Shown in pieces: positions 48,183-59,660 of a stretch of 64,000 nt of DNA. The position numbers and the translations under genes were made by a program. Position 1 is the stretch's first letter. Each line of letters begins with the position of its first letter. Source of the stretch: Chaenocephalus aceratus (lineage: Eukaryota; Chordata; Actinopteri; Perciformes; Channichthyidae); assembly GCA_023974075.1 (NCBI GenBank), contig JAMFTG010000069.1, positions 1 to 64,000 on the forward strand. Reading direction: 5' to 3'. The notes beneath the pieces were generated by a model. It searched no databases. It saw nothing but the letters and a program-made list of their open reading frames with translations, and was not told where the DNA came from.

Positions 48183-49345
48183 GTGAGAGAAACTTCTGCT
48201 CAGCAATGTTGATGGAAGAAATGGAAGCTGGAGTCCGCTTTATATCAGACACTGAGTTTAATTGAGAGCCACGGCCGTGAGTGAGTACAAGGCATTCACA
48301 CAACGTGCATTGAGAAATCCCGAGTCAACACTGAGGAAAACACAGGCAATTCTACCCAGAGAATCTAGGAGGAGCCTCTGTTCGCGCCCTTTCTAATCAT
48401 AATTAAATAAAGGATCTTCAGAGACAAAGAAAGTCTGTTTAAAGTCATCTGCGCAATTGGCCACTTCCCCCCACAGGAAGGCAGGACCTTTGACCTGTGC
48501 CCTGCTCTAAGTTGCAGGCAGACACATGTGAAAACACTAAAATGCTCCCCTGCACAGACAACAGGAAAATATTCTCTAACAGATCCACGCTTTTATCAAT
48601 TTATTGATAACCAATTAACATTAGTCTAAGAATATTTCAGTCACTACTTAAATCAAATAAAACGTTCTCAGAGTTGTGTGGATTTCTCATTACATTAATT
48701 ACATCAAAAGCAGAATAAGATTGAAACAGTCACATCACAATGGTTGATACAGACAACCATAATAGAAAAATCATCTTTCTTCAGTGTTTGATTTCTTTTG
48801 TCAAAAAGGCACAATAATAACACATGCAATACAAAAATATAATAGTAAAATATATGTTTCAAAAACAAGATCTTTTATCATTTATCACTCAGTTAATCTC
48901 ATTCATCAAACACAAATTCAAATTCAGCTTACATCTTTAAAGATTTACTTCAAGGCAATTACTTATTAAAACACAATTAGAATGTAGGATTATAAGAAAT
49001 CCAATTGAGGTATAAATCAGAATCATTAGGGATTCAGTTAAAATTCAAAGTTAAGGTATAAATTCACAGTGATGAATCGATCAATCTGTAATCTGTAAAG
49101 GTACAGTGTCCTCAATCTTTAACATTACTTTACGTTTACTTCAATACACTTATTCAAGAGTAAGGCACTTTACTACATACATTTTATTCAAATACATTTG
49201 TTCAAAAATCTGAAAAGGAGAAGTCAGACATTTTATTGTAAACAACCTGAGGAAGGAAAAGTCAAAAAACATTTATTGTAAACAACCCGAGGAAGGAAAA
49301 GTCAAAAAACATTTATTCTTTATTCTGAGTGTCAACTTTAATCAA
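48183..49345 (-). other. Possible 3' LTR and 3' non-coding end of the endogenous retrovirus
   Basis: Lies directly downstream (on the minus strand) of the env remnant and begins where duplication homology ends. No second LTR is present to confirm it. A 40-bp direct repeat (GTAAACAACC...GGAAAAGTCAAAAAAC) lies at 49230-49310. Confidence 0.3.
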
Positions 49346-49349
49346 TTTA

Positions 49350-51532
49350 TCAATCGCTGAAAGGAGGTACCCAAGGTACAGGAACTGCCATGGAGACCCA
49401 TGGGTCTGGAAGCTTGGCGTCGTACATCAACATTGTGTCATCTACAGTAGAATACCCCACTAGCCTCTGTGGGGCCTGGAGGGTAGTCTTGGCAACCCTG
49501 CGTATGGCTAATTTAACTACAGTGATCAAACAGGTCACTAGGATTAGCACAACCAAGATAAACACTGCAACAGTAACAACAAATGTAACCAACCCCGCTC
49601 CCCAGGATCCAATGGTTCCACTTAAATCCCCAAATGTAAACCCATGAGTTTCATGCAATTCTTTTATCCCATTAGCCGTATCGTGAACCATATCCATAAC
49701 TTCCGGTGTGGCATCAGAGACAAAGGAACAGCACTCCGCACCAATTACTTTACATGCGCCCCCCTAGGCAGCTAAGAGGAGGTCCAGCGCCATGCGATTC
49801 TGTAGTGCTACCATCCTAACTTCCAGCAATTCTTTATGTTCCGCTAACATCGCGATATTTGATACATTTAGATGATGTTCCACTACTTTGGATAATGCCA
49901 TGATCTCCTGCTGACTAACATAAATGCCGTACCAGGGCAAAAATAGGCTCGCTACCTGTTGTCCTTTTGTGATGGACCTGCTGTTCCTGTGTAGAGAGGG
50001 AAGTATCGCTGCAATCTCATTTGCCTCTACTTTACGGATTAAAGGAATTAGGTAGGCTAGATAACAGGTGCCATAAAAAACGTCATATGGTACGCAGCCC
50101 GGTCGCCACAAACTAAGTAAACTCTCTGTGGGAGGGGAATTCTGGCTAATTTTACCCTCACTATGGTATTACAGTCGCTGTGTCCCACATCCGGAGAGGT
50201 GTGAGATCCTGCTTCATTCTGGAGACAGATGGACACATTCTTCCATTCGTGTACTACAATTGGGGGAACATATATTGAACAGTCCCGTGTAGGGGGATTG
50301 CCTAGGGGTATTGGTTGCGTACAATCATGTATTTTAACCTCAACGGAGTTCACTGTTCTGGAGCCAAACCAGGGTACCACTGTTACCAAAGCTTCAACCA
50401 GCAAAGATGCTATGTGTGGTTGTTTTGTGCATGTTGGACTTGTGGAATTAACCGAACAATTAGTTTGTACCAGAGCTAACTGGAATCTGTATTCAAAAGC
50501 TAGGTTAATGTATTTCTTCACATATATTAGTTTTAAAAACATCAATCGTTTGAAACCGTCAGGCAGATAATTTGTATTTACTGTCTCAACAATGAGAGAG
50601 ACCAGACCCTTGTACTGTAACGGTTTATCAGAGTCTGTTGGGTATGAAGGAGTGTAGCAGTCCTCAGCCTCATCGCTAATCCTAGAGTAAATGTCGTTCC
50701 AACTGATTAATTTATAATCCACTTTTGCAAAAGGAATTGGGCTAAACATAGGAGAATGCATGGATTCTGGCATATTTTGGCACAGCCAACCGTTGCTAAT
50801 ATTACGTTCATGTGCGTAGTCTAACATTAAACTTACTGCAGAATTAGTTTTAGCTCGTTTAAAAGGAGTGATTAAGGCCTTTTGTGAATGTTTAAGTGGA
50901 GTTTTGCATACAGTAGCACCTGGATTGGGAACCTGGTAATCTGGTTTCCTCACTCTACATGTTACTTTATCCCTTATCATTGTCTTAAACTGTTCTCTAG
51001 TGCTACACCACAGTTCTGGGGGCATGTCTTCAATGGTGTCGAGTGCCATTCTCACCCCCTCCGACGCCACTCCGTCCGCACGGTACCGGTCCATTGGATA
51101 TATCTTCCACGTTGAGTAAACTAAGGACACATAAAATATAATAATACAGTTAGATGGATCACATATTAAAGCTGGACAGTTAAAAGAAACAGTCTCTGAT
51201 TTGTGATCAGGGAGGGAGACAATCCTCCTGATTCTTCCTCCTTTTCTTTCTCGTTGTGTCTCTCGCACCATACTGAATGTCTGTGTGGTGATTGGATACA
51301 ACCTGTCCTTGTCGCTAGGCACTGATTTGCCCGTTGGTGTCGTTTTGCCCTCAGGGTCTGGGCCCTGAGTGGTCAAGTCGTCTGCGCTCGTAGATAAGAG
51401 CACCTTATTTTCTTCCTCAGACGGGCGAGATCCCTCGCCACCTGTCGTTGGGTTTTCCACAGCTCCATCTAGCAGGGCGACCTTGGCCAGGTACAGAAGA
51501 CCCAGCATGACAATGATGATGACTGCCTTCAC
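49350..51532 (-). pseudogene. Endogenous retrovirus env remnant (gamma-type), broken
   Basis: Minus strand. The surface-subunit frame runs 51532-50057 from a GTG just overlapping the pol stop. The first ATG is at codon 9, inside a hydrophobic signal-like stretch. The frame shifts near 50095-50110, after which the transmembrane-subunit frame runs 50111-49764. There is an in-frame TAG at 49764-49766, immediately before a CX6CC motif that classes it as gamma-type. The frame then continues to 49350 with a clear membrane span (about 49590-49520) and a cytoplasmic tail. In an intact virus env mediates attachment and fusion. The frameshift and stop mean no full product is made here. Confidence 0.8.
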
Positions 51533-52715
51533 ACGTTAGCATCCGGTAGAGGGGAGAGACGACATCTTGTAGCGTGAATCCACTCCGGTCTCCCTTGTAC
51601 TCTCAGTGCTGTTCTGGTCACTATTAACACCTGGAAAGGACCTTTCCACCTGGGAGACAGAGCATCTTTTTCAAGAGATTTGATTAGTACATTATCACCA
51701 ATCTGAAAGGGGTGGGTGGGCTCCTCTCCCGGCTGGGGGAGCCTGTCAGCCACCTGCCTGTGAAACTTTCTCAACATGTCAGTTAGATATTTGACATAGT
51801 TAGTCATGTAATCCTCTGTCCACAAAAGAGTGAGTTTGTGGGGTGTTACTGGGACAGACCATCCGTCCGTCTGGGTGGAGCCACAAGCTGGACTCAGCGT
51901 CAAGTGTACAACCTCGTCTTAGCCATAAATCTTTCTCCCTAACATCAGCGCGGGCTTGCATGTCCGCGACATCATTAAAGGAAGGCAAAGAAATGGGTTC
52001 TGCGGGTTGTGTCAAGGGGCATTGGAGCACCATAGAAGAGGAGGAAACTGCTGCTTGTTTAGCCGCGGTGTCGGCTAACGCATTTCCACGCAAAATAGGA
52101 TCATCAGAATTTGTGTGAGCAGCGCACTTAACCACTGCTAGCTGTGTAGGGAGCATGATAGCATCTAATAGCTGTGCTACTAACGCATGATGTTGAATAG
52201 GCTTACCGGCCGATGTTAAGAAACCGCGCATTTTCCACAAGACACCAAAATCATGGCACACACCAAATGCATACCTGGAGTCTGTGAAAATGGTTGCAAC
52301 TCTATCTTTAGCCAAAATACACACCCTCAGCAGAGCATACAACTCTGCAGCCTGAGCCGACGTGCCATTTGGCAAGGCCCGGCTTTCTAAAACTTCCCAG
52401 TCATTTACAACAGCATAGCCTGCTAAGTGTACTGTGTCAGACGGCCTGCTTGCAGACCCGTCTGTGTATAGAATCATATCTGAATTAGGGATAGGAGTTT
52501 GCAACATATCAGTTCTGGGGGAAGAAGACATGTCAATCGTTGTGACACAGTCATGTGTGATTTCAAAATCTGGAATCGGTACCAGCGTAGCTGGGTTTAG
52601 AGGGGGAGAGCGTTTAAGTGTGATGTGTGGGCTTGAAAGAATTATTGCTTCATAACCAGAGCGCCTTGCTGCTGTCATATGCTGAGTAGCAGAGGTGTTC
52701 AGGTGTTTACTGAAA
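51529..52715 (-). pseudogene. Endogenous retrovirus pol remnant: RNase H and integrase tail, integrase core deleted
   Basis: Minus strand. 52678-51870 contains an RNase H domain with YTDGSA, AELYAL, TDSRYAF and GNALAD, i.e. all four acidic positions. It then jumps near 51860, with a change of frame, to the integrase C-terminal SH3-like part (FQIGDNVLIKSL, LSPRWKGPFQVL, WIHATRCR) ending at 51529. The zinc-binding and DDE core of integrase are missing, as are reverse transcriptase, protease, gag and the 5' LTR, so the provirus is 5'-truncated and internally deleted. Confidence 0.82.
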
Positions 52716-52924
52716 CAACATGTTGGGAAACCCCCTCAAGGTGGCCCCATGCATAGCGTGCCATAAAATGCTGCTTCTTATTTTAAGTTTCGTTGCCTTG
52801 CTCCGCTCTGTGGGGGGGAGGGGGGTTATCTGCTGGTGGACTACCTGAGAGATATACAGCAGGAGAACACGCCATCCACCGCGGAGAATAAACAGAAGGG
52901 CAACCATGTCAACCATGCTCCGGG

Positions 52925-53125
52925 GTCTTCTTCGCTGCTTTTGGTGTATTTTGTGGCGGCAGCAGCACCACTTACAGGCCTGGCATATGTACTACAGCGT
53001 TTCCAGCATTTCCAGCGGTCTAGTGTGAACGGACACGTTAATGAATCGAATGCGTGTGAATGGAAGACTTTTTTGCGTTTGCGTATGCGTTTTACTGTAT
53101 ACGCCCTCGTGGGGCCGGGGTCTAA
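52925..53125. mobile_element. MITE family A, undivided copy
   Basis: Contains GCTTTTGGTGTATTTTGTGG, CAGGCCTGGCATATGTACTA and GAAGACTTTTTTGCG in the same order as the two separated halves at 10998-11125 and 18591-18650. Confidence 0.75.
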
Positions 53126-54164
53126 GCCAAACTATACCCGGTCACAGAGATCTGCTATTTTAAAGTAAGGTCAACACATATCGACCCTAAATATAGTCTA
53201 TATTAAGAACGAGAAAAGTCTTAACATATATATCGTTTTTTGTAAACATATGACAAATGTGTGAGGGTGATGACGTCAGAGCATCGTCCTATGTGCCGGG
53301 CTTGGCCCCGGACAGCCCCAGCCCAATTTAACCCCTGGGTATTTGTGAGGGAGCTCCTATATGGCATTACCCCACTGAAGCTCACCAAAGTTTAATATAT
53401 TTCATAGTTCAAAGTTTTGTCAATTGTTTTGTTTATTGGTCAAATACTGGTTTCTAATGGTTTCTGATGAGTTTTACTGGAATGAAAGAGCACAGAGTAC
53501 AGAAGCAACAAAGCAGCATACTGCATTAAACCTGACCTTCACAGAGAGGTTGAAGTTCATGTGGAGAGGAGGCTTCAGTAGTCTGTCTGCACTCTGTTTA
53601 GTTGTGCTATCTTACAATCAATATACAGGCATGAGAATCACTCACCGTTTTGAATCCAAAATAGGTCGTTTGTGTGATTCATGTAGATCTGCAATAAAAA
53701 TATTTTTGGGGTATGGGGGGGGTCTGGGACCCGGAGTAATCTGCGGCCGCGAGCTGTTATGTGCCATCATGACACGCATGGTGTTCTTTTTTTAATTATT
53801 ATAATGCAGCGCTAGCTGCGTGCTCGAGTCTTCCTGCCTGTCGGCTCTGCTGCTCCGCGATGATGGTCTAGCTTCAGCAGCCACATTAGCTACGGGTGCG
53901 TTCGTTAATATTAACTGTGCGGTCCGGAGTCACTGTGGCACAGACTGGACCGCTGGTGAACAGCTGTTAGAACAGGCCGTTCAGGTGTTCAGAGCAGAGC
54001 TCCCTGTCGGAGCGCAGAGCGTGATGTGCACTGAACATTTTTCTGTCGCAATATTATCGTTGAGCTAGCTAGCTAGCATATATTGTCACTATCTGCTAAC
54101 GTTAGCTTTAGCCTTCGTTTTCTAATAGTTTTTTTTTCATAGGCGATAAACGGAGGTGGTATAA
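53126..54164. other. Unclassified sequence, no gene supported
   Basis: Two open frames (53424-53795 and 53820-54068) show no domain I recognise. A G-rich run (GGGTATGGGGGGGGTCTGGG, about 53709) stands out. Confidence 0.3.
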
Positions 54165-54890
54165 GTATAGATCTTGTACTTGAGTAAAAGTAGAAGCACT
54201 CAGATATTGTACTAGAGTAAAGGTAGAAGTACTCAGATATTGTACTTGATTAAAAGCAGAAATACTCAGATCTTGTACTTGAGTAAAAGTAGAAGTACTC
54301 AGATCTTGTACTTGATTAAAAGTAGAAGTACTCAGATCTTGTACTTGATTAAAAGCAGAAATACTCAGATCTTGTACTTGAGTAAAAGTAGAAGTACCAG
54401 AGTGTAGGAATAGGAATACTCTGTTAGTAAAAGTACTGCATTCAAAATGTTCCTCAAGTAAAAGTAGAAAAGTATTCTCATCAAAATATAGTGAAAGTAG
54501 CGACAGTAAAAGTAGTCGTTGTGCAGATTGGTCCATTTCAGAATAATATATATGATATGTTTTATAATGATTGATCATGAAAGTGTTCTCAAAGCTGGTA
54601 AAGGTGCAGCTAGTTTGAATGAATTTGTATACTGCAGGGTAGCTTGTGGATTTACTCCAGGTGGAACTAAAGTCTGATTCAACACTTGGTTATATTTCAC
54701 ATCATTCATCCACATCTGTGAAGTAACTAAAGGTATTAAATACATGTAGTGGAGTAAAAGTACACCATTTACCTATGAACTGTAGAGGAGAAGAAGAAAA
54801 AAGTAGCAAAACATTGAAATACTTAAATAAAGTACAAGTATCTCAAAATTGTACCCAAGTATAGTACTTAAGTTTATGAATTTATTTACT
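54165..54890. mobile_element. AGTA-rich DNA element with a seven-copy minisatellite
   Basis: The left part has about seven tandem copies of a 33-34-bp unit (ACTCAGATCTTGTACTTGAG + TAAAAGTAGAAGT) between 54167 and 54400. The remainder aligns with 41310-41840. Confidence 0.82.
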
Positions 54891-55561
54891 TTACACCAGA
54901 TGCCATAAAGATAGAAAGACTCAGCCTTTCACAGAGGCATGACAATAGATTTTCAAAATGCTCAACAGTGCTGCCAAAATTATAAACTGACTGCTACACA
55001 ATTAAAATAAATGCTTTTATATATTTCTATTAGATGTGACTCTTTACCATTTCTGTTATTATTAACACTGCTGCTTTAGTTGTTTTGACTGCTAAAATCC
55101 TCTGTTATTCCTCATTTTAAAGCCGATATTCCGTGGGGTCAGGGGGCTCGGGTCCTTGTCACCTTTTCCAGACCTTATGAGTTTGCATCCCTGATAATAC
55201 TTAGTAAGGAGGTCATAATATGTTTGACTCATGGCTGAAGTTAAGTTTCTCCAGCTCTCCCCAGGTTGGCAAAAAAATGCATCTCAAAATGCATCAGATT
55301 GATGCTTTAAAATATGGAATATTCAAAATGTTCTTCCGGGGGAGCATGCCCCCGGACCCCCCTAGAGGGATAATATCCTTCTCACCTTTTTCACCCCTGA
55401 CCTGTTTTCATGCCTGAATATAGTAAATGTGAGGTAAAGTGTGTCGCCAATGTAACCGGTTAGAACTCGAAGTTGCGATGAGGTCTTAAAATGTATGGAA
55501 AGGGTCTTAAAAAAGGTCTTAAAAGGTATTAAATTTGACTTCAGGATTCCTGCATATACCC
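54891..55561. other. Unclassified sequence with a scrap of the CAGGGCCGTATTCA hAT family
   Basis: 55330-55370 (GGGGGAGCATGCCCCCGGAC and CCCCCCTAGAGG) matches 27438-27475 of the hAT element at 25213. No gene seen. Confidence 0.45.
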
Positions 55562-55694
55562 TGTATTAAGATGTATGATTAATTTGTCATATTTTCCATC
55601 ATAAAGTAATTCAAAAAAATGGCAACAAGGGGGTCCCCACCAGAGGATAATGCTATATGGGGGTCCTTGGCATAGCAAAGTTTGGGAACCCCTG
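55562..55694 (+). mobile_element. Right end of the hAT-Charlie-like element (second copy)
   Basis: Nearly identical to 45328-45460, ending GCAAAGTTTGGGAACCCCTG and followed by the same CTCTAATA (55695-55702). It is present because the insertion was already there when the zinc-finger unit was duplicated. Confidence 0.88.
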
Positions 55695-55736
55695 CTCTAA
55701 TATTAATCTCTGTTGATTTGTTGTTTTGTTTTACAG

Positions 55737-57131
55737 GAAGAGACCTGCAAAAACCCAGATAGACTTTTTGATGAGGGGGAGAAGAGTATCATCGGAGAAC
55801 AGCTGGATCAACATCAGTCTACAGCCAAGATAGGAAAACCACACACCTGTGACCAGTGTGAGAAGAGTTTCTGGGGTTCAGGGAATTTGAAGATCCACAA
55901 ACGAACCCACACTGGAGAAAAACCTTTCACCTGTGACCAGTGTGAGAAGAGCTTTAGCCATTCATACTCATTGAAGGTCCACCAGAGAATCCACACTGGA
56001 GAAAAACCTTTCACCTGTGACCAGTGTGAGAAGAGCTTTAGTATCTCAAGCAATTTTAAGGTCCACCAGCAAACCCACACAGGAGAAAAACCTTTCACCT
56101 GTGACCAGTGTGAGAAGAGTTTCTGGAGTTCAGGGAATTTGAAGGTCCACCAGCAATCTCACACTGGAGAAAAACCTTTCAGCTGTGACCAGTGTGAGAA
56201 GAGCTTTATCCAGTCAGCCGATTTGAAGATTCACCTGCGAACCCACACTGGAGAAAAACCCTACTCCTGCGACCAGTGTGAGAAGAGCTTTAACCAGTCA
56301 GGCCATTTGAAGGTCCACCAGCGAACCCACACTGGAGAAAAACCTTTCAGCTGTGACCAGTGTGAGAAAAGTTTTAGCAGGTCAGACTCATTGAAGATCC
56401 ACCAGCGAACCCACACTGGAGAAAATCCTTTCAACTGTGACCAGTGTGAGAAAAGTTTCACGGACTCACGCTCATTGAAGCGCCACCAGATAATCCACAC
56501 TGGAGAAAAGCCTTTCACCTGTGACCAGTGTGGGAAGAGCTTTAGCCAGTCAGGCCATTTGAAGATTCACAAGCGAACCCACACTGGAGAACATCCTTTC
56601 ACCTGTGACCAGTGTGAGAAAAGTTTCACGGACTCACGCTCATTGAAGCGCCACCAGATAATCCACACTGGAGAAAAGCCTTTCACCTGTGACCAGTGTG
56701 GGAAGAGCTATAGCCAGTCAGGCAATTTGAAGATTCACAAGCGAACCCACACTGGAGAAAATCCTTTCACCTGTGACCAGTGTGAGAAAAGTTTCACGGA
56801 CTCACGCTCATTGAAGCGCCACCAGATAATCCACACTGGAGAAAAGCCTTTCACCTGTGACCAGTGTGGGAAGAGCTTTGGCCAGTCAGGCCATTTGAAG
56901 ATTCACCAGCGAACCCACACTGGAGAAAAACCCTACTCCTGTGACCAGTGTGAGAAAAGTTTCACGGACTCACGCTCATTGAAGCGCCACCAGCGAATCC
57001 ACTCCTTTGACCAGTGGAAGAAAGAGTTCAGTGACTCATACAGTGTGAAGCTCCACCAGCCTACCCACACTGGAGAAAAACCTGACGTCTGTGCTCCCTG
57101 TGAGAAGAGTTTCAGAAAACACCTTCACTAG
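55737..57131 (+). CDS. C2H2 zinc-finger gene, terminal exon (copy 2)
   Basis: Acceptor TTTTGTTTTACAG is followed by [20 protein letters not shown] and an open frame to a TAG at 57129-57131. It encodes about 14 canonical C2H2 fingers with TGEKPF-type linkers, then a degenerate finger without cysteines ([13 protein letters not shown]) and a C-terminal [14 protein letters not shown] stub shorter than in copy 1. There is no in-frame ATG before the first finger, so translation must begin in an upstream exon that I could not find. Fingers 8-13 are three copies of a two-finger, 168-bp unit. Probably a nuclear DNA-binding protein; target unknown. Confidence 0.88.
   Translation, partial: EETCKNPDRLFDEGEKSIIGEQLDQHQSTAKIGKPHTCDQCEKSFWGSGNLKIHKRTHTGEKPFTCDQCEKSFSHSYSLKVHQRIHTGEKPFTCDQCEKSFSISSNFKVHQQTHTGEKPFTCDQCEKSFWSSGNLKVHQQSHTGEKPFSCDQCEKSFIQSADLKIHLRTHTGEKPYSCDQCEKSFNQSGHLKVHQRTHTGEKPFSCDQCEKSFSRSDSLKIHQRTHTGENPFNCDQCEKSFTDSRSLKRHQIIHTGEKPFTCDQCGKSFSQSGHLKIHKRTHTGEHPFTCDQCEKSFTDSRSLKRHQIIHTGEKPFTCDQCGKSYSQSGNLKIHKRTHTGENPFTCDQCEKSFTDSRSLKRHQIIHTGEKPFTCDQCGKSFGQSGHLKIHQRTHTGEKPYSCDQCEKSFTDSRSLKRHQRIHSFDQWKKEFSDSYSVKLHQPTHTGEKPDVCAPCEKSFRKHLH
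56461..56964 (+). repeat. Three tandem 168-bp (two-finger) units inside zinc-finger copy 2
   Basis: CGGACTCACGCTCATTGAAG recurs at 56461, 56629, 56797 and 56965, each exactly 168 bp apart. Units are nearly identical at DNA level, more so than neighbouring fingers. Confidence 0.93.
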
Positions 57132-57550
57132 TGCACTGAGACTGTTCAGAAAGAGTGAGGTGGACTGTTTGACACAACTCGCTGTTAAAGGATGTTGTGT
57201 GGATTTAAAAAGTTGTTCAAATGTTCTCAATAATATTCAAATGTTCACTTGAGTTGTCAACTTGTATTTTTTTCCACAGCAAACACACACAAAGCTCCCT
57301 AAAGAACCAGGCACCACAGTCACTTAAATATAAGAATGTTATAAATATGTGGTAATTTAACAACAAGCTAAAGCCTACTGATTTCTAAAAGTGTGCAAAG
57401 AGCCCTAAGACTCATAAAAGCTGGATAGAGCGTCGCTTTGAACCATAAACTATTACCGTTGCTGACTGTACTCATTCAGGCCATTTTACCATCAGAAAGA
57501 GGTTCCACAGGGGTCTATCCTTGGTCCATTCATGTTTACATTAGATGTTA
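57132..57550 (+). repeat. 3' flank of zinc-finger copy 2 (duplicated)
   Basis: Matches 47273-47462 and 47969-48178 without the intervening MITE. Ends with the same LINE RT scrap. Confidence 0.75.
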
Positions 57551-58036
57551 CATAACTTTTTCCAGTAGCCGCACTTTCTCCTTTGACCCCTTCTCTGTTG
57601 GGGAGGTTTGTAAGGCTCTAAAGGGCCTAGACCCCAATAAATCAGCAGGCCCAGACAATCTCCCCCCTTGTTTCTTACGTCTAGCTGCAGATATTATAGC
57701 CCAACCAGTGTGTCCTGTTTTTAATCTTTCTATAACAAACAATGTCATTCCAGATGTTTGGAAAACTGCAAATGTTCTCCCCTTATTGAAAGGTGGTGAT
57801 CCCATGCTGATGAATAATTACAGACCAATTGCCAAGCTCTCTGTTTTAGCTAAAGAACTTGAAAGGCTGGTGAATGATCAAATCAAAGAATATTTAAGCT
57901 TGAAGAACATTCTATCTCCTCACCTGTCAGGCTTTAGGAAGCAGCACAGTACAGTAACGGCTGCTTTGAAAGTAGTGAATGACATTATTGAAGGCTTGGA
58001 CGCAAAGAGCTACTGTGCTGCCCAGAGTTCCCGTTA
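57551..58036 (+). mobile_element. LINE (L2/Rex1-like) reverse-transcriptase N-terminal fragment
   Basis: Open frame with FSVGEVCKALKGLDPNKSAG, GPDNLPPCFLRL, NNYRPIAKLSVLAKELERLV and HLSGFRKQHSTVTAAL, the first blocks of a CR1/L2-clade reverse transcriptase. It stops where another element begins at about 58020. Confidence 0.85.
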
Positions 58037-59395
58037 GAATATGTTTTCGCCGGTCAACATGTCCGTTAAAGTTTAAATCTTCCGGACAAAATGAGAAAAG
58101 TGCCGGTCAAAGGTCTTCTTTGTTATTTATTGTGCTTTAAAACAAATTGATATGATTCGATATTAAACAAACTAATCATAGTAGATTAACTATTCAAAAG
58201 TGTACAGTAACTTATAATAACACGGGAATAATAAACGGAGCGCTCTCTCCTTCTCCTGACAGCCTGTCAGTATCATGCAGCTCGCGGATCAGTAATGAGT
58301 GACCGGACAGTAAAACTAAACTTATCTCTAACTAGTTTAGGTAGTTTCAGAGGTCATTAAAATAGCTACGCGTGTGTTATTCTAATCTGAAGTGTGTGTT
58401 TTGTCCGCTCACCGCTGCAGGTGATTATGCAGAGCTGCGTGTCGACTCGTCAGCAGCAGCTGATCTCTCTCTCCCGCCAGTTTAGACTTTACTCGCGTTT
58501 ATGTCCATATCCAACCCAGTCTCATGGCATTTCGTGTTCACCAACACGATTTTTAATCTATTGCTTCGTGTTCACCAACACGATTTTCCCCTTTTTTTCG
58601 TGTTGCACAGCACGATTTTAAAAGCAATGTAATGTGTTTCGTGCCTGCAGCACTTCTTTTTCTCCGGTCGGGTCGTGGAAGACCGGAAGCTGTGTGGTTC
58701 ATAAAAACATGTTCTTACTCAATATCAAGCCACAGTTATTGCTTTTATTTTAAATCGTATAATTTCGGACTTTTGTTGCCGTCTGTGAGGAAAATAAATG
58801 GGGCTCAGAGCCTCAGAATACTGAAATCTGTATCAGTGGAACCAAGGCCCTGACTTCCTCAAACAGGCACCGGAATGTTGGCCTATTCAGCCTTCACAGA
58901 GAACAAGTGATGAAAGTGAGTTAAAGAAGTCTGCATTCTGCGCTCACATTGCCGTCAACATTTCCTCTCTGCCTATCACTGCACCACCCCAGACGTGGGC
59001 AGAATTGGTGCAGACCACATACCAGTCTGAACACGGAGCCAACAACAACAACTAACAACAGGTGTGTTGCTAGCTAAGGTGTTGCTAGCTAACAGGTGTG
59101 TTGCTAGCTTAAAAAAATCAGACCTACCTTACTTTCCGGGGAAGAGAAGGGCGAGGTCGATTTTAATACTAACTGGCGTTAGTATTACCGTCTTCCTGCA
59201 AAGCAGAAGGAGTAGCCGGCGAGCGCCCGTCGACCGAAATGGATATTTGGGTTCATTCTGTGGACCGTTAAGCTTGTCCGGCTACTATAGAGATGTGCTC
59301 TGAAGCGAGAAGAGGTGTTTAAATGACGCATGCGTCGTGGCGCAAGCTACTTATAGGGGGTGAATTCCCTGACGCTGACGTCAAGATCACCAGCC
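58030..59395. mobile_element. Composite of DNA-transposon pieces
   Basis: Starts near CCCAGAGTTCCCGTTAGAAT. 58200-58440 matches 20708-20990 within another MITE. No transposase frame was recognised, and boundaries are uncertain. Confidence 0.4.
58527..58620. repeat. Cluster of short hairpins (TCGTGTT...AACACGA)
   Basis: TCGTGTTCACCAACACGA occurs twice (about 58528 and 58567), and TCGTGTTGCACAGCACGA once (about 58599). All three can form 6-7-bp stems with 4-bp loops. Confidence 0.7.
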
Positions 59396-59660
59396 AATCA
59401 ATCAATGTTTATTTATATAGCCCAATATCACAAAAAAGTGTTCTCAAAGCTGGTGAAGGTGCAGCTAGTTTGAATGACTTTGTAGACTGCAGGGTAGCTG
59501 GTGGATTTACTCTAGGTGGAACTAAAGTCTGATTTAACACATGATTATATTTCACATCATTCATCCACATCTGTAGAGTAACTATTAAATACATGTAGGG
59601 GAGTAGAAGTACAAAGTAGCATAAAATGGAGTACCTCAAAATTGTACTTAAAGGTCAAAT
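59396..59660. repeat. LINE tail scrap joined to a partial AGTA element
   Basis: AATCAATCAATGTTTATTTA and TAGCCCAATATCACAAA match 33267-33310. From 59436 the sequence matches 41528-41640 and 54580-54700. Confidence 0.65.

Noticed and set aside
53424..54068. Two medium ORFs (123 and 82 codons) between the retrovirus and the AGTA repeat
   Set aside because: No family resemblance, no splice or start context of note; likely chance frames.
45593..57131. CRISPR-like or satellite interpretation of the regular 84-bp repeats
   Set aside because: The period equals one C2H2 finger plus linker (28 codons), and the frame is open, so it is a coding array.
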